Assembly (NCBI GenBank): GCA_900290095.1
Contig: OKQS01000001.1
Span: 1-64,000 of the forward strand
Direction: 5' to 3'
DNA: 64,000 nt
Source: Khoudiadiopia massiliensis
Lineage (GTDB): Bacteria; Bacillota; Clostridia; Tissierellales; Peptoniphilaceae
Below, piece after piece: positions 44,872 to 54,706 of the stretch. The notes beneath the pieces were generated by a model. It saw nothing but the letters and a program-made list of their open reading frames with translations, did not search any database and was not told where the DNA came from. The position numbers were made by a program, and so were the translations under genes. Each line of letters opens with the position of its first letter. The stretch's first letter is position 1.

Positions 44872-45303
44872 ATGGATTCCTTCAACAAAATTAAAATCAC
44901 AATAAACGGGAACGACTATGTTCTAAAAAGTAACCAGACACCTGAGAGAATGCAGGAAATAGCTAAATTTGTCGATAAGAAAATTGAGGAGCTGGGGGCC
45001 AGGGATTTAAGGTTCAACAAAACCATGCAGGCCACCTTGGCTTGTATAAATATCAGCGATCTTTTATATAAGGAAATAGAGACAAATAACGGATTGAAGG
45101 AAGAAATTGATTCACTTAAAGGCCGCAACAAGGAATTGGCCGAAAGTGAGAGATCCCTACAGGATGAGCTTAAAAAGGAAAAAGAGGCTTCGAGGGACAG
45201 GGAAATCGATCTGAAAGCCTTGAGGCAGAATCTTATAGAGAGCCAGGAGAAATTGTTGGCCATAAGTAAGCAGTTTCAGGAATATCAGAGGTCTCACAAG
45301 TGA
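44872..45303 (+). CDS. zapA: Cell division protein ZapA
   Basis: A 143-residue protein with the short ZapA globular domain (ITINGNDYVLKSNQTPERMQ, 1-85) and a C-terminal coiled coil (85-143). ZapA cross-links FtsZ filaments at the division ring. The position between pheT and a U32 peptidase/mutS2 pair is usual in Firmicutes. Its stop overlaps the GTG of the next gene. Confidence 0.93.
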   Translation: MDSFNKIKITINGNDYVLKSNQTPERMQEIAKFVDKKIEELGARDLRFNKTMQATLACINISDLLYKEIETNNGLKEEIDSLKGRNKELAESERSLQDELKKEKEASRDREIDLKALRQNLIESQEKLLAISKQFQEYQRSHK

Positions 45304-47774
45304 GAGACCGGGATAAAAAAATCCCGGAAATCCTGGCCCCTGCCGGAAATATGGCCATGGTAGATGGAGCCATAGCCGGTGGGGCGGATGCCATATATAT
45401 TTCCGGTAAAAACTTCGGTGCCAGGGCCTATGCGGAAAATTTCGACTACGAGACCATAAATGACCTGGTAAAGAGGCTCCATCTTAAAGGCATGAAGCTA
45501 TATGTAACCGTAAATACAGCCATCAAGGATAAGGAAATGAAGAAGGCTGTGGAGGAGATTGTCTTTTTATATAATTCCGGAGTGGACGCTGTGATTATCC
45601 AGGATCCGGGCCTTATATATGCAATCAGGCGGATCCTGCCGGATATGGAGCTACACGCATCAACCCAGCTGTCCGTATATTCACTTGCCGGGGCTAAGGC
45701 TCTTAAGTCCTGGGGAATTTCCAGGCTGGTCTTGGCGAGAGAATGCTCCAAGCGGGAGGCCGGTCTTATTGGGGCCCTCCCGGGGCTTGAGCTTGAGGTC
45801 TTTGTCCACGGTTCCTTATGTGTATCCATATCCGGACAATGCCTGCTTTCCTCTTATCAGGGAGGAAGGTCAGGAAATAGGGGAAGGTGTGCCCAGTCCT
45901 GCAGGAAAACCTATGTTCCGGTAAGGGCCGACGGTAAGGCCCTGGGACCCGAAGCCCACTACCTGAGTCCTGCCGACCTATATACAGCTGATATGGCACA
46001 AGATTATTGCGGCATAGGCATAGACTCATTAAAAATAGAAGGCCGGATGAAAAAGCCGGAATATGTGTATATGGCGGCCAAAACATATAAAAAAGCACTG
46101 AAGGGCGAGGACTTTGACCCGGCCGGCCTCTTATCAACCAGCAACAGGTCCTTTACCCGGGGTTTTTTCTTTGACAGATTCGGATCCGACATCGCCAACA
46201 AGGATAAGATTGACCCCCACCTTATTGTGGGCTTTATCAAGATGGGGATAAAAGGCCCATATTTCATTGCTGAAAGAGATCTTTTTAAGGGGGACCAGGT
46301 CCTCTTTGAGGGGGCAAGATCGAATTTCCCCTTAACTCTAACAAACACATTTTTATCCGGGACCAGGGTAGACTTGAGCTCATATCCGGATATTAAACCG
46401 GGAAGCCCTGTTAATCTCATATACATGGAGAGAAACAGGGAAAATCTCAATAAAGACATTGAAAAACAGGATAGGAATAAGTTGCCTCTGGATATGTTTT
46501 GCGAATTTCACATTGGCAAGCCAATTAAATTGGAACTTACATCAGGCGAGGTCAATTATTTCTACGAAGGTGATAAGGTCCAGCCGGCCCTAAAGAGACC
46601 TATGTATGAAGATGGACTTAAGAAGAATCTTTCAAAGTTGGGATCGAGTCCTTTTTATTTGAACAGCTTAGAAGTAGATATATCCGGTTCAGGATTTCTG
46701 CCCTTAGGCGCTATAAATGCTGCCAGGAGGACGGCCGTGGAAGGTCTGATAGACAAAATAGCCCTTCCGGAAAGAAAAAAGATAAAGACCGGGGAGAGCC
46801 TTGATGCCCTTCAAAGGATCTATGATGAAGACTTTAATAATATAAAAGAGATGGTGAATTTTCCGAGGATTGTTAAACATGGAAACCGAGGCCAAGACTC
46901 AGATGAGGGGGTCAAGGAAATATTTTTGATGACCTCGAGACCTGCTGAAAGTTTTAAGGATCAGGAAAAACCTGACCTTGTAATAAGCGACGATTTAGAA
47001 ACCGTAAGTTGCTGGAAGCAGGAGGGCTTGACTGTGTTTGTCAAGGTACCCATGCTTATGGAAGCCCCGGAATCTCAGGCCTTTTTCAAGGCTTATAAAA
47101 ACCTTGAGGAACGAATTGACGGATTTTATTTAAATACCATAAATGAACTGGCCTATGTTTTGGACCGGGTCAAGTCGGGGGATATTTCTGAAAACATACA
47201 AGTCATATTGGGGCCCGGACTCCAGGTATTTAACAGTTTGGCCCTGCTACCAATTTTGAAAATGATCGGCAATATAAGAATAAGAGGCGTCTTACACTCA
47301 ACAGAGCTGGTAGATGAAGAGCTAGAGGCCTTGGCCTATCCGGGTCTTGACTTCACACAAATTGTTTACGGAAGACCTGTAGCAATGTACATGAAACACT
47401 GCCCAATGACATATCTGAAGGGCTGTAAGGACCAAAAGAACTGTTCAAGCTGCAAATTGAGCAAGGACGTTTTTTTGAAAGATGACTTCGGCTACAGGGA
47501 ACTCTACAGAAAGGGAGGCCTGAGCTATCTCTTAAATGCCGACCTGCTTGACCTCAGGATAGATCCCGCAAAGATAGGAAAGTCAAGGTCCTACCTTATA
47601 ATTGACAGGGGAGAGCCCGAGATTGGCCGTGTCATAGAGGACTTTAGATTAATTATCGACAGCCATGATATTTCTGAGGGGAATAAGATAAAAAATCGCA
47701 TCGATAAAGAATATAAGATTGACGGCATTAGTTTTAAAAGAAAAAGAGCTTTTGAAGATAAGGCGATATTATGA
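45300..47774 (+). CDS. Peptidase U32 family protein
   Basis: An 824-residue protein. The N-terminal U32 domain (PEILAPAGNMAMVDGAIAGGADAIY, HASTQLSVYS, EVFVHGSLCVSISGQCLLSS) holds four conserved cysteines near residues 178-206 that may bind an iron-sulfur cluster. A middle DUF3656-like domain and a second U32-like part with CKDQKNCSSCKL follow. Although named peptidases, family members such as RlhA and UbiU/V do hydroxylation chemistry on RNA or quinones, so an rRNA-modifying role is possible. GTG start overlaps zapA; ATGA overlap with mutS2. Confidence 0.9.
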   Translation: MRDRDKKIPEILAPAGNMAMVDGAIAGGADAIYISGKNFGARAYAENFDYETINDLVKRLHLKGMKLYVTVNTAIKDKEMKKAVEEIVFLYNSGVDAVIIQDPGLIYAIRRILPDMELHASTQLSVYSLAGAKALKSWGISRLVLARECSKREAGLIGALPGLELEVFVHGSLCVSISGQCLLSSYQGGRSGNRGRCAQSCRKTYVPVRADGKALGPEAHYLSPADLYTADMAQDYCGIGIDSLKIEGRMKKPEYVYMAAKTYKKALKGEDFDPAGLLSTSNRSFTRGFFFDRFGSDIANKDKIDPHLIVGFIKMGIKGPYFIAERDLFKGDQVLFEGARSNFPLTLTNTFLSGTRVDLSSYPDIKPGSPVNLIYMERNRENLNKDIEKQDRNKLPLDMFCEFHIGKPIKLELTSGEVNYFYEGDKVQPALKRPMYEDGLKKNLSKLGSSPFYLNSLEVDISGSGFLPLGAINAARRTAVEGLIDKIALPERKKIKTGESLDALQRIYDEDFNNIKEMVNFPRIVKHGNRGQDSDEGVKEIFLMTSRPAESFKDQEKPDLVISDDLETVSCWKQEGLTVFVKVPMLMEAPESQAFFKAYKNLEERIDGFYLNTINELAYVLDRVKSGDISENIQVILGPGLQVFNSLALLPILKMIGNIRIRGVLHSTELVDEELEALAYPGLDFTQIVYGRPVAMYMKHCPMTYLKGCKDQKNCSSCKLSKDVFLKDDFGYRELYRKGGLSYLLNADLLDLRIDPAKIGKSRSYLIIDRGEPEIGRVIEDFRLIIDSHDISEGNKIKNRIDKEYKIDGISFKRKRAFEDKAIL

Positions 47775-50128
47775 ATGAAAAAGTATTAAGCAGTTTGGAG
47801 TTCGATAAGGTCCTTGATAAAGTGGCCGCCTTTGCTGAGTCCTCAATGGGTAAAAGGGCCGTGTCAAATATTAGACCCCGGTCGGACATAAAAACAATTC
47901 AAAAACTTCAAGAAGAAAGTGACAAGGCCATCGGGCTTATTTTATCCTATGGAAATCCACCTCTATTTGGAATTAACGAACTTAAATCAGCTACAAAGAG
48001 GGCATCCCTGGGTGGAGTCCTGACAATGGGTCAGCTCTTGGAGATAGCCGAGAGTCTCAGGGTTTCAAGGAGCCTAATAGACTACTGCAAGGATGCTGAA
48101 TTCAACGCTTTTACAGGACTCATCCGCTCCCTCTTCACCCAAAGAGGCCTTGAAGAGGAGATAGAGAATGCCATTGACAGCGAAGAGAGGATGAACGATT
48201 CCGCTTCCGACAAGCTTTTTACTATAAGAAGGAATATAAATATCAAGCAGGGACAAATAAGGTCCAAGCTCAATGATATTATGGTTCAGGCTGCCAAGGG
48301 GGGCCACCTGAGCGAGAACTTGATCACAGTAAGAGAGGGCAGGTATGTCCTCCCGGTTAAAGCCTCTTCTAGGTCTTCATTCAGGGGCTTGGTTCATGAC
48401 AAGTCATCATCAGGAGCCACGATTTTCATGGAACCACTGGCCTGTGTTGAACTGAATAACGAGATAAGGGATTTGGAAATAGAGGAGAAAGAGGAGATCA
48501 GGAGGATATTGGCGGACCTATCAATGGAGGTCTCAGCCTTCTCAAGTGAAATTGAGGGAAACCAGGACCTGCTCCAATACATAGACATGACCTTTGCCAA
48601 GGCCAAATACTCCCTGGATATGGGCGGGTCAAGGCCTGTTTTTACCGAGGATCGGTCAATTGACCTCATTGAAGCCAGACACCCCCTTCTCAGCGGAAAG
48701 GTGGTCCCAATAGACATAAAATTGGGAAAGGACTTCAATACCATAATAATAACTGGGCCTAATACAGGGGGAAAGACTGTTAGCCTCAAGACCTTGGGGC
48801 TTATCCAGCTTATGGGCCAGTCGGGCTTGCAAATTCCATGTAGACATAATTCCGCCTTGGGCGTTTTTGATGAGATTTATGCAGACATAGGCGATAAGCA
48901 GTCCATAGAGCAGAGCCTGTCAACCTTCTCCGCATCAATGAAAAACATAGTTCAGATAATGAAGCTGGCAAATAGAAATTCTCTGGTTTTATTTGACGAA
49001 ATCGGGGCCGGAACCGACCCTGTTGAAGGTGCGGCATTGGCCATAGCCATACTGGAGAAGCTGACCGATAAGGGAATAAGGACGGCAGCCAGCACCCACT
49101 ATTCAGAGCTTAAATTGTTTGCAATCAGGGCCAAGGGGGTTCAGAATGCCTCGGTGGAGTTCGATGTAAAGAGCCTGTCTCCGACTTATAGGCTGATAAT
49201 AGGTCTGCCGGGCAGGTCCAATGCCTTTGAGATAAGCAGAAGACTTGGTATGTTTGATGAAATCCTCAAGAGTGCAGAGAAAAAGATAGAAGATGAGAAT
49301 ATCCAATTCGAAGATGTCCTGGCCGATATTGAGGCTAAACGCAAGTCCATGGAATACCAGAAAAGGCAGATGGAGGCGGAGAGACAGAGCTACAGCAAGA
49401 AGCTCAAGAAAATGCAGGAAGATCTGAATTCCGCCCAATCCAGATATGAAAAGGGCATGGAAGAAGCCCGGGCCACTGCTGCAAAGCTCATTGATGAGGC
49501 TAAAGAAAAGGCCCAGGCCATGATCAGGGAGGCCAAGAAGGCCAGGGAAGCCGGGAGAAGCACGGCTGATCTTGATAGGGCTCTTAGCAAGATAAATGAA
49601 GAAGCAAAATCAATGGATTCAAAAATGCCGACCAATATCAGGCAGAAGACCTCAGGACCACCAAAGGACCTTAAGGTTGGTGAAAAAGTCGAGATCATTT
49701 CTATGGGCCAGGAGGGGATCCTGGTTGGAGAACCTGACAAAGACGGCAACGCAATAGTCCAGATGGGAATTTTAAAAGTCAATTCAAAGCTTGAAAACCT
49801 AAGAAGGATTGAAGAGACCGAAGAAGAGAAAAATAAAAATTCGGTAAGCGGAGTAAAATTCGTAAGGTCCGAGGGCCTTAGCAGCTTTTCATCAGAGTTG
49901 GACCTTCGAGGGGAAAGGTACAGTGATGCCTTGAACATTTTAGATAAGTACCTGGACCAAGCCTGTCTGGAAAATATTTCAAGAGTCAGGATAATTCACG
50001 GTAAGGGGAGCGGGGCCCTAAGAAAAGGGGTCCAGGAGTTTTTAAAAACCTATCCCGGAATTGCTTCATATAAGTTCGCTGACGTCAGGGAAGGCGGAAG
50101 CGGCGTAACTGTTGTGGATTTTAAGTAG
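47771..50128 (+). CDS. mutS2: MutS2 ATPase/endonuclease
   Basis: A 785-residue MutS2. Core and clamp regions (1-310) are followed by the ATPase with Walker A GPNTGGKTV (about 329-337), LFDEIGAGTDPVEG and STHYSEL. A long coiled coil spans about 515-625 and a C-terminal Smr domain starts with LDLRGERYSDA and includes IIHGKGSGALR. In Bacillus MutS2 rescues collided ribosomes and also affects recombination. The Smr domain carries the nuclease-type residues (DLRG, HGKG). Confidence 0.96.
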   Translation: MNEKVLSSLEFDKVLDKVAAFAESSMGKRAVSNIRPRSDIKTIQKLQEESDKAIGLILSYGNPPLFGINELKSATKRASLGGVLTMGQLLEIAESLRVSRSLIDYCKDAEFNAFTGLIRSLFTQRGLEEEIENAIDSEERMNDSASDKLFTIRRNINIKQGQIRSKLNDIMVQAAKGGHLSENLITVREGRYVLPVKASSRSSFRGLVHDKSSSGATIFMEPLACVELNNEIRDLEIEEKEEIRRILADLSMEVSAFSSEIEGNQDLLQYIDMTFAKAKYSLDMGGSRPVFTEDRSIDLIEARHPLLSGKVVPIDIKLGKDFNTIIITGPNTGGKTVSLKTLGLIQLMGQSGLQIPCRHNSALGVFDEIYADIGDKQSIEQSLSTFSASMKNIVQIMKLANRNSLVLFDEIGAGTDPVEGAALAIAILEKLTDKGIRTAASTHYSELKLFAIRAKGVQNASVEFDVKSLSPTYRLIIGLPGRSNAFEISRRLGMFDEILKSAEKKIEDENIQFEDVLADIEAKRKSMEYQKRQMEAERQSYSKKLKKMQEDLNSAQSRYEKGMEEARATAAKLIDEAKEKAQAMIREAKKAREAGRSTADLDRALSKINEEAKSMDSKMPTNIRQKTSGPPKDLKVGEKVEIISMGQEGILVGEPDKDGNAIVQMGILKVNSKLENLRRIEETEEEKNKNSVSGVKFVRSEGLSSFSSELDLRGERYSDALNILDKYLDQACLENISRVRIIHGKGSGALRKGVQEFLKTYPGIASYKFADVREGGSGVTVVDFK

Positions 50129-50137
50129 GAGGAAATT

Positions 50138-50848
50138 GTGAAAGATTTCTTAATTGTAGTAAAGATGTTTTTTAAAGATGTTATGAAATATGCAGGGGGG
50201 ATACCGGTCCTTGTTCTTTCCTATTTTCTTTATTCTCTGCTTATAAACGTCTTTAACGGTTTTGCCGTAAGCATGGGAACAAACCTAATGACGGGATTTC
50301 TACGCTGGTTTCTCCTATTGGCTATTATGGCACATTTTTCGGGACTTATGTCCCAACTCTTCCGGATGGGTAAGCTGACAATGGAAGACCTTTCCATTTT
50401 CAACAGCTATTATATAGGGCCTCTCAGCAGGATCTTCTTTGTATTTTACCTTGTTGAGATGTTGGCTAATATGTTTATTTTTCGTTTGGATTTCACCCCT
50501 GAGGCCTATCTGGCAATCCTAATTATCTGGGAGGCTGTCAAGGCTCCGGCCATTGAGGCTGTCTATATTTCAAATATCGAAATCCAGGATTATTTCCACA
50601 AGATGATAGACCTGTGGAAGGAAAACATCCTTGTGTGTTTGGTCTATTTGGCCATTTGTAGCTCAGTTTACCTGACAATAGGCAGGCAGTACTCCTTGAT
50701 AAGCATGATACCGGGAAGCGGGGCCCTGCCCTACATACTGGTCCACTCAATAATAATGGCCCTATTTTTGTACACCAAGGGAATCTTATACAAGATTCTC
50801 TCAGAAACAGGACCCAAGTCCAGGGCCTATAGGGAAGGAAACAAGTGA
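50138..50848 (+). CDS. Multi-pass membrane protein of unknown function
   Basis: A 236-residue protein with about five or six transmembrane segments (clear ones near residues 20-45, 55-75, 95-120, 165-185 and 195-220). No family is recognised. GTG start with AGGAGG upstream, nine bases after mutS2. The stop overlaps the next gene (TGATG), so the two are likely translated together and may form a membrane protein/TPR pair. Confidence 0.8.
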   Translation: MKDFLIVVKMFFKDVMKYAGGIPVLVLSYFLYSLLINVFNGFAVSMGTNLMTGFLRWFLLLAIMAHFSGLMSQLFRMGKLTMEDLSIFNSYYIGPLSRIFFVFYLVEMLANMFIFRLDFTPEAYLAILIIWEAVKAPAIEAVYISNIEIQDYFHKMIDLWKENILVCLVYLAICSSVYLTIGRQYSLISMIPGSGALPYILVHSIIMALFLYTKGILYKILSETGPKSRAYREGNK

Positions 50849-51957
50849 TGAAAATTGATGATTTTTTCTTAAAATTTACAGATAAACTGGCCTATCTGGA
50901 CCTTAAAAAGGAAGCCGCAGATAAGTTAAATGTCAGTGTCACCATGCCAATCAGGGTTAGCGACTTCAGTCAAGGTATCCGACAGGGGGATTTTGATGAC
51001 CACATTGACGCAAGCCTTTTTGTCAAAGGAATAATTTGGAACCTGGCTATAGACCCGGATTTTATCTATGCCAATGAATATAAGAGAGTTATAAAAAACC
51101 TTGTCAAGAAACCGGCCGATATGGCCATACAAATGGGCATGGAAAGCATAGAAAATAATGATCAAATATCAGCCTTGATAGCATTCAGGGCAGCCAATAT
51201 ACTTGATGAAAAGAACAAATTCGCCAAGCTCCAATATGGCAACCTACTTTGGAGAATGGAGGACTTGGACGAGGATACAAAGAATAATTTTATTAAAAAG
51301 GCCTCAAGCCTCTTCGAAGAAGCCCTGAGAATAGATGACAAGGATCCTTTAATAAATCTCTCCCTGGGCCAGCTCAATGAGTATTTGGGAAATTTCAGCA
51401 AGGCCCTTGCCTATTATCAAATAGCCCTGTCAGAGGGCAAGACCGATGATTTCAATGACCAAGTCAGAGAAGCCATGCGGGGAATTGAGAGTGAGGCGGA
51501 AATAGAAGATGCCATCTACCATATGAGGAGGGCGGATTATGCCGGTGCCCTGGACCACTTGATTACTCTTGGGGCCAAGAGTGACCGATGGGATGTGGAT
51601 TACTATGCGGGTCTATGCAAGCAGAACCTTTCAGATTATCAGGGGGCCTGCCAATTTTTCAATATGGCCTTGGAAAAGGGAGGATATCTTGAAGACATAT
51701 ATAATGGACTGGTATACAACTACACAGCCCTGGGAGATGTAGATGGGGCATTAATAGCCGCCAATTCAGGCCTTAAAAAATTTCCCGAGGCCTTGAGGAT
51801 AAGGTTCAACAGGGCCATAATCCTCTTCCAAAAAGGTAAAAATAAAGAGGCCCTGGATGACCTGGATTATATCCTGGCCTATCAGGACCTCTCAGACGAA
51901 TTTTTTAATCAGATAATGATGCTCAAAGAAGAGATAAATAAGGTTAAGGCCGATTAA
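50848..51957 (+). CDS. Tetratricopeptide repeat protein
   Basis: A 369-residue soluble protein built of TPR-like helical pairs from about residue 105 to the end (ALIAFRAANILDEKNKFAKL, YLGNFSKALAYYQIALSEG, YQGACQFFNMALEKGGYLED, GKNKEALDDLDYILAYQD). The N-terminal 100 residues match no family I know. TPRs mediate protein contacts, and the partner may be the membrane protein encoded just before. AAGGA before ATG 50848 is preferred to the GTG at 50845. The 3' end overlaps murC by four bases. Confidence 0.85.
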   Translation: MKIDDFFLKFTDKLAYLDLKKEAADKLNVSVTMPIRVSDFSQGIRQGDFDDHIDASLFVKGIIWNLAIDPDFIYANEYKRVIKNLVKKPADMAIQMGMESIENNDQISALIAFRAANILDEKNKFAKLQYGNLLWRMEDLDEDTKNNFIKKASSLFEEALRIDDKDPLINLSLGQLNEYLGNFSKALAYYQIALSEGKTDDFNDQVREAMRGIESEAEIEDAIYHMRRADYAGALDHLITLGAKSDRWDVDYYAGLCKQNLSDYQGACQFFNMALEKGGYLEDIYNGLVYNYTALGDVDGALIAANSGLKKFPEALRIRFNRAIILFQKGKNKEALDDLDYILAYQDLSDEFFNQIMMLKEEINKVKAD

Positions 51958-53372
51958 AAGCTGACATTTGAGGCTTCAGATTCGGGTTTTCCTGAAACAA
52001 TAACCTGGGCAATGACATCAGCCTTGCCGCAGCCTGTAGTGAGGATAAGGTCATCGGGCCCGACCTTTCCGACCAGGTAGTCAAGGACATCCTCGTAGGT
52101 TTCGAAATAGAGTGCCCGGTCACCATTGGAGTTAATCTTTTCAACAAGCTCTTCAGAACGTACGGAACCGTCATCAACTTCCCTGGCACCGTAAATTTTT
52201 GTTATAAGGGCCAGGTCACAGTTTTTAAATGAAATGGCAAAGTCATCCATCAGGGTTCTTGTCCTGGAATATGTGTGGGGTTCAAAGACGCAGAAGAGTT
52301 TTCCCTTTACATGGGGCCTTAAGGCCTTTAAAGTTGCTCGTATTTCCTTGGGATGGTGGCCATAGTCGGTGAGGACTCTTGCTGACTCAAATACGCCAAC
52401 CTCCTCCATTCGCCTATGGAGGGAAGTGTAGCTTTCAAGTCCTTTTTTAATGCTGTCAAGGCTTAATCCGGCCTCATAGGCAGCACCTGCAGCGGCCATG
52501 GCATTATAAATATTGTAATCGCCTAAAATTTTCAATTTAATGCGGACCTTATTGTCTCCAAATAGAATCAGATCAAATGAAGGGTGTCCAAAACTGTCAT
52601 AGCTTATGTTCTCAGCAAAGATTTCGCTGTTCCTGTCCTTCATAGAAAAGCTTATTACCCTGCCTTTAACATGGTCCTTAAGAGTTACGGAATTTGGATC
52701 ATCGGCATTTAGTATGGCTTTGCCTTCAGAATCAAGATTGTCCATATACACATTAAAAGTATTAATTATATCGTCCAGATCCTTGTAATAATCAAGATGG
52801 TCAACGTCTATATTCAGCACCACCGCTATGGATGGGAAATAAAAGCGGATATTCCCCTTGTATTCACAGCCTTCAGCCAAGAAAATATCTTCTTTGCCGG
52901 CAAGGACATTGCCGCCTATCTCATCCAGAGAACCTCCAATGAGAATGGTGGGGTCCCGATCGGTCTGTAGAAGAATTTCAGCCAGCATAGAGGTGGTGGT
53001 TGATTTCCCATGAGAGCCCGAAACTGAGATTGAATGTTTATAATTCCTCATAAGGGCACCCAGGAACTCACCCCTGGTTATGCAGGGCTTTCCGGTGCTT
53101 TTTGCAGCCAGGAGCTCAGGATTCGTCGGAGCTATTGCATCTGTGTAGATAAAAAGATCTTGGTCTTTAATATTCTCAGCTTTTTGACCAATTGTTATAT
53201 CAATATCGAATTTTTCAAGATGGCGGACATATTTACCCCTCTCACGGTCGGATCCGGAGACTGTAAAATTACGGTGGAAAAGAAGTTCTGCCAATCCTGA
53301 CATACTGACACCGCCAATGCCGATAAAGTGAACTTTTTTAATTTTTTTATCATTTATATCAAAAGTGAACAT
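51954..53372 (-). CDS. murC: UDP-N-acetylmuramate--L-alanine ligase
   Basis: A 472-residue Mur ligase that adds L-alanine to UDP-MurNAc in peptidoglycan synthesis. The N-domain GIGGVSMSGLAELL, ATP-binding SGSHGKSTTTSM, central NIDVDHLDYY and C-domain DYGHHPKE are intact. AGGAGG precedes the ATG. It is isolated from other mur genes and overlaps the TPR gene tail to tail, with no terminator between the two. Confidence 0.97.
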   Translation of the reverse strand: MFTFDINDKKIKKVHFIGIGGVSMSGLAELLFHRNFTVSGSDRERGKYVRHLEKFDIDITIGQKAENIKDQDLFIYTDAIAPTNPELLAAKSTGKPCITRGEFLGALMRNYKHSISVSGSHGKSTTTSMLAEILLQTDRDPTILIGGSLDEIGGNVLAGKEDIFLAEGCEYKGNIRFYFPSIAVVLNIDVDHLDYYKDLDDIINTFNVYMDNLDSEGKAILNADDPNSVTLKDHVKGRVISFSMKDRNSEIFAENISYDSFGHPSFDLILFGDNKVRIKLKILGDYNIYNAMAAAGAAYEAGLSLDSIKKGLESYTSLHRRMEEVGVFESARVLTDYGHHPKEIRATLKALRPHVKGKLFCVFEPHTYSRTRTLMDDFAISFKNCDLALITKIYGAREVDDGSVRSEELVEKINSNGDRALYFETYEDVLDYLVGKVGPDDLILTTGCGKADVIAQVIVSGKPESEASNVSF

Positions 53373-53488
53373 CGGTCCTCCTAAAGGTCTTTTATATCTT
53401 TAACCAATTAATAATAACACATTAATTACCTTATATCCCCTTATAACACAAAAATGTCTAAAAATATGGCATAAAGTGCAAAGCTTTT

Positions 53489-53516
53489 TTATCAGATGGG
53501 GTCTTTTGTGTATAAT
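53489..53516 (+). promoter_or_regulatory. Probable promoter of the glmU-prs-pth-mfd series
   Basis: TTATCA (53489-53494), a 16-base spacer and a perfect TATAAT (53511-53516). Transcription should begin near 53523, just before a hairpin. Confidence 0.68.
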
Positions 53517-53524
53517 GTATATGG

Positions 53525-53550
53525 TCACGGAAGTTAAAACCGTGATTTTT
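53525..53550 (+). promoter_or_regulatory. Hairpin at the 5' end of the glmU-like transcript
   Basis: TCACGG / CCGTGA stem with a nine-base loop followed by TTTTT, at or within a few bases of the predicted RNA start. It may protect the mRNA 5' end. A terminator-like role is less likely so close to the start. Confidence 0.5.
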
Positions 53551-53578
53551 GATATTTCATAATCAGGAAGGAATACAT

Positions 53579-54682
53579 ATGGAAAGTCTTATTATTGATA
53601 ATAAGTTTATTAAGAGTCAGAGGTCCCCGGGACAAGAGGACCTTGTTTTAATTCTAGGCAAAGACCCATCATACTGGGTTGAGAAGGCTCTTAAAGAAGT
53701 ATCTGATGATTGCGGGGAGAGTTCGAGTGAAGACCATTTACTCATAATTTCCTCGGCAGCCTGCGGGATTGAAAAAAATCTTTTGAAGGCCTTTATTTTG
53801 AGTTCAAACCTGGCCATCTTCGACCGCAACGGGGGATTGGCAGCTTTCAAAATTCCAAAAAACTTGCTGGGAGAGCTTAAGTTTGAATGCTGGGAAGATA
53901 TTACCGAGATTCTCAGACAATCACTTTCAACTTCCGGTCAGCCGGGTAATGTAGGGAAGTTCATAATGGATCTACCCTTGCTCAATTCCTTTAAAGATTT
54001 GCCGGAAATAAAGAAGAAACTTATGTCTATGATCAACCAGCATTGGATGGGAAAGTCGGTCAGGATTGACAGGCCGGACTTAGCTGAGATAGGCCCCGAG
54101 GTGGAAATAGGCCAGGGGACCCGGATAAGCGGTCATGCTAAAATTACAGGAAAAACGAAAATAGGAAGCCTTTGTAAAATAGAAGGCATATCTGAAATAA
54201 ATGATTCGGAAATAGGGAACGGGGTCAGGATATGGAACTCCGTAATTGAAGAGTCGGTCATGGAAGACGGGTCGAATATAGGACCCTTCTCCCACTTGAG
54301 ACCCAAGGCCCATCTGGGCAAAAATGTCCATGTCGGAAACTTTGTCGAGTTGAAAAAAGCCAGCATGGATGAGGGCAGCAAGGCCGGCCATCTGGCCTAT
54401 ATCGGAGATGCCCAGGTCGGCAAGCATGTCAATATTTCTTGCGGGGTAATCTTCTGCAACTATGACGGGAAAAACAAACACGTGTCAAAAATCGGGGACG
54501 GTGTTTTCCTCGGTTCAAATGCAAATATAATCGCACCTGTGGAGATTGAAGAAGATTCATTTGTGGCTGCAGGTTCAACAATAACCAAGAAGGTTGAAAA
54601 GGGAGCACTCGCCGTTGAGAGGGCCAAGCAGGTAAATTTACCGGGATATGTTGACAAAAAGAAAGCGGAAGGAAAGCTGTAA
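53579..54682 (+). CDS. GlmU-like acetyltransferase with reduced N-terminal domain
   Basis: A 367-residue protein. From about residue 160 to the end it is the left-handed beta-helix of GlmU with its glucosamine-1-phosphate acetyltransferase residues in place: LRPKAHL, GNFVELKKA, KAGHLAYIGD, FCNYDGKNK, GSNANI and AVERAK. Residues 1-160 occupy the place of the uridylyltransferase but lack its LAAGxGTRM nucleotide loop and are about 70 residues short. Only the LNSFKDLPEIKKKLMSMINQ hinge resembles normal GlmU. It probably only acetylates. GGAAGG before ATG 53579 sets the start. The glmU-prs-pth-mfd order supports orthology. Confidence 0.85.
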   Translation: MESLIIDNKFIKSQRSPGQEDLVLILGKDPSYWVEKALKEVSDDCGESSSEDHLLIISSAACGIEKNLLKAFILSSNLAIFDRNGGLAAFKIPKNLLGELKFECWEDITEILRQSLSTSGQPGNVGKFIMDLPLLNSFKDLPEIKKKLMSMINQHWMGKSVRIDRPDLAEIGPEVEIGQGTRISGHAKITGKTKIGSLCKIEGISEINDSEIGNGVRIWNSVIEESVMEDGSNIGPFSHLRPKAHLGKNVHVGNFVELKKASMDEGSKAGHLAYIGDAQVGKHVNISCGVIFCNYDGKNKHVSKIGDGVFLGSNANIIAPVEIEEDSFVAAGSTITKKVEKGALAVERAKQVNLPGYVDKKKAEGKL

Positions 54683-54706
54683 TTTCCTGTGGTTTAAGGA
54701 GGAAGC

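Noticed and set aside
49390-49938. A 182-codon minus-strand frame inside mutS2
   Set aside because: It is the shadow of the charged coiled coil and Smr region of mutS2, with a leucine/serine-rich translation and no family match.
53525-53550. A terminator before the glmU-like gene
   Set aside because: It has a stem and T run, but it begins within a few bases of the predicted transcript start, where a terminator could not serve an upstream plus-strand gene, since murC is on the other strand. I kept it as a 5' hairpin.
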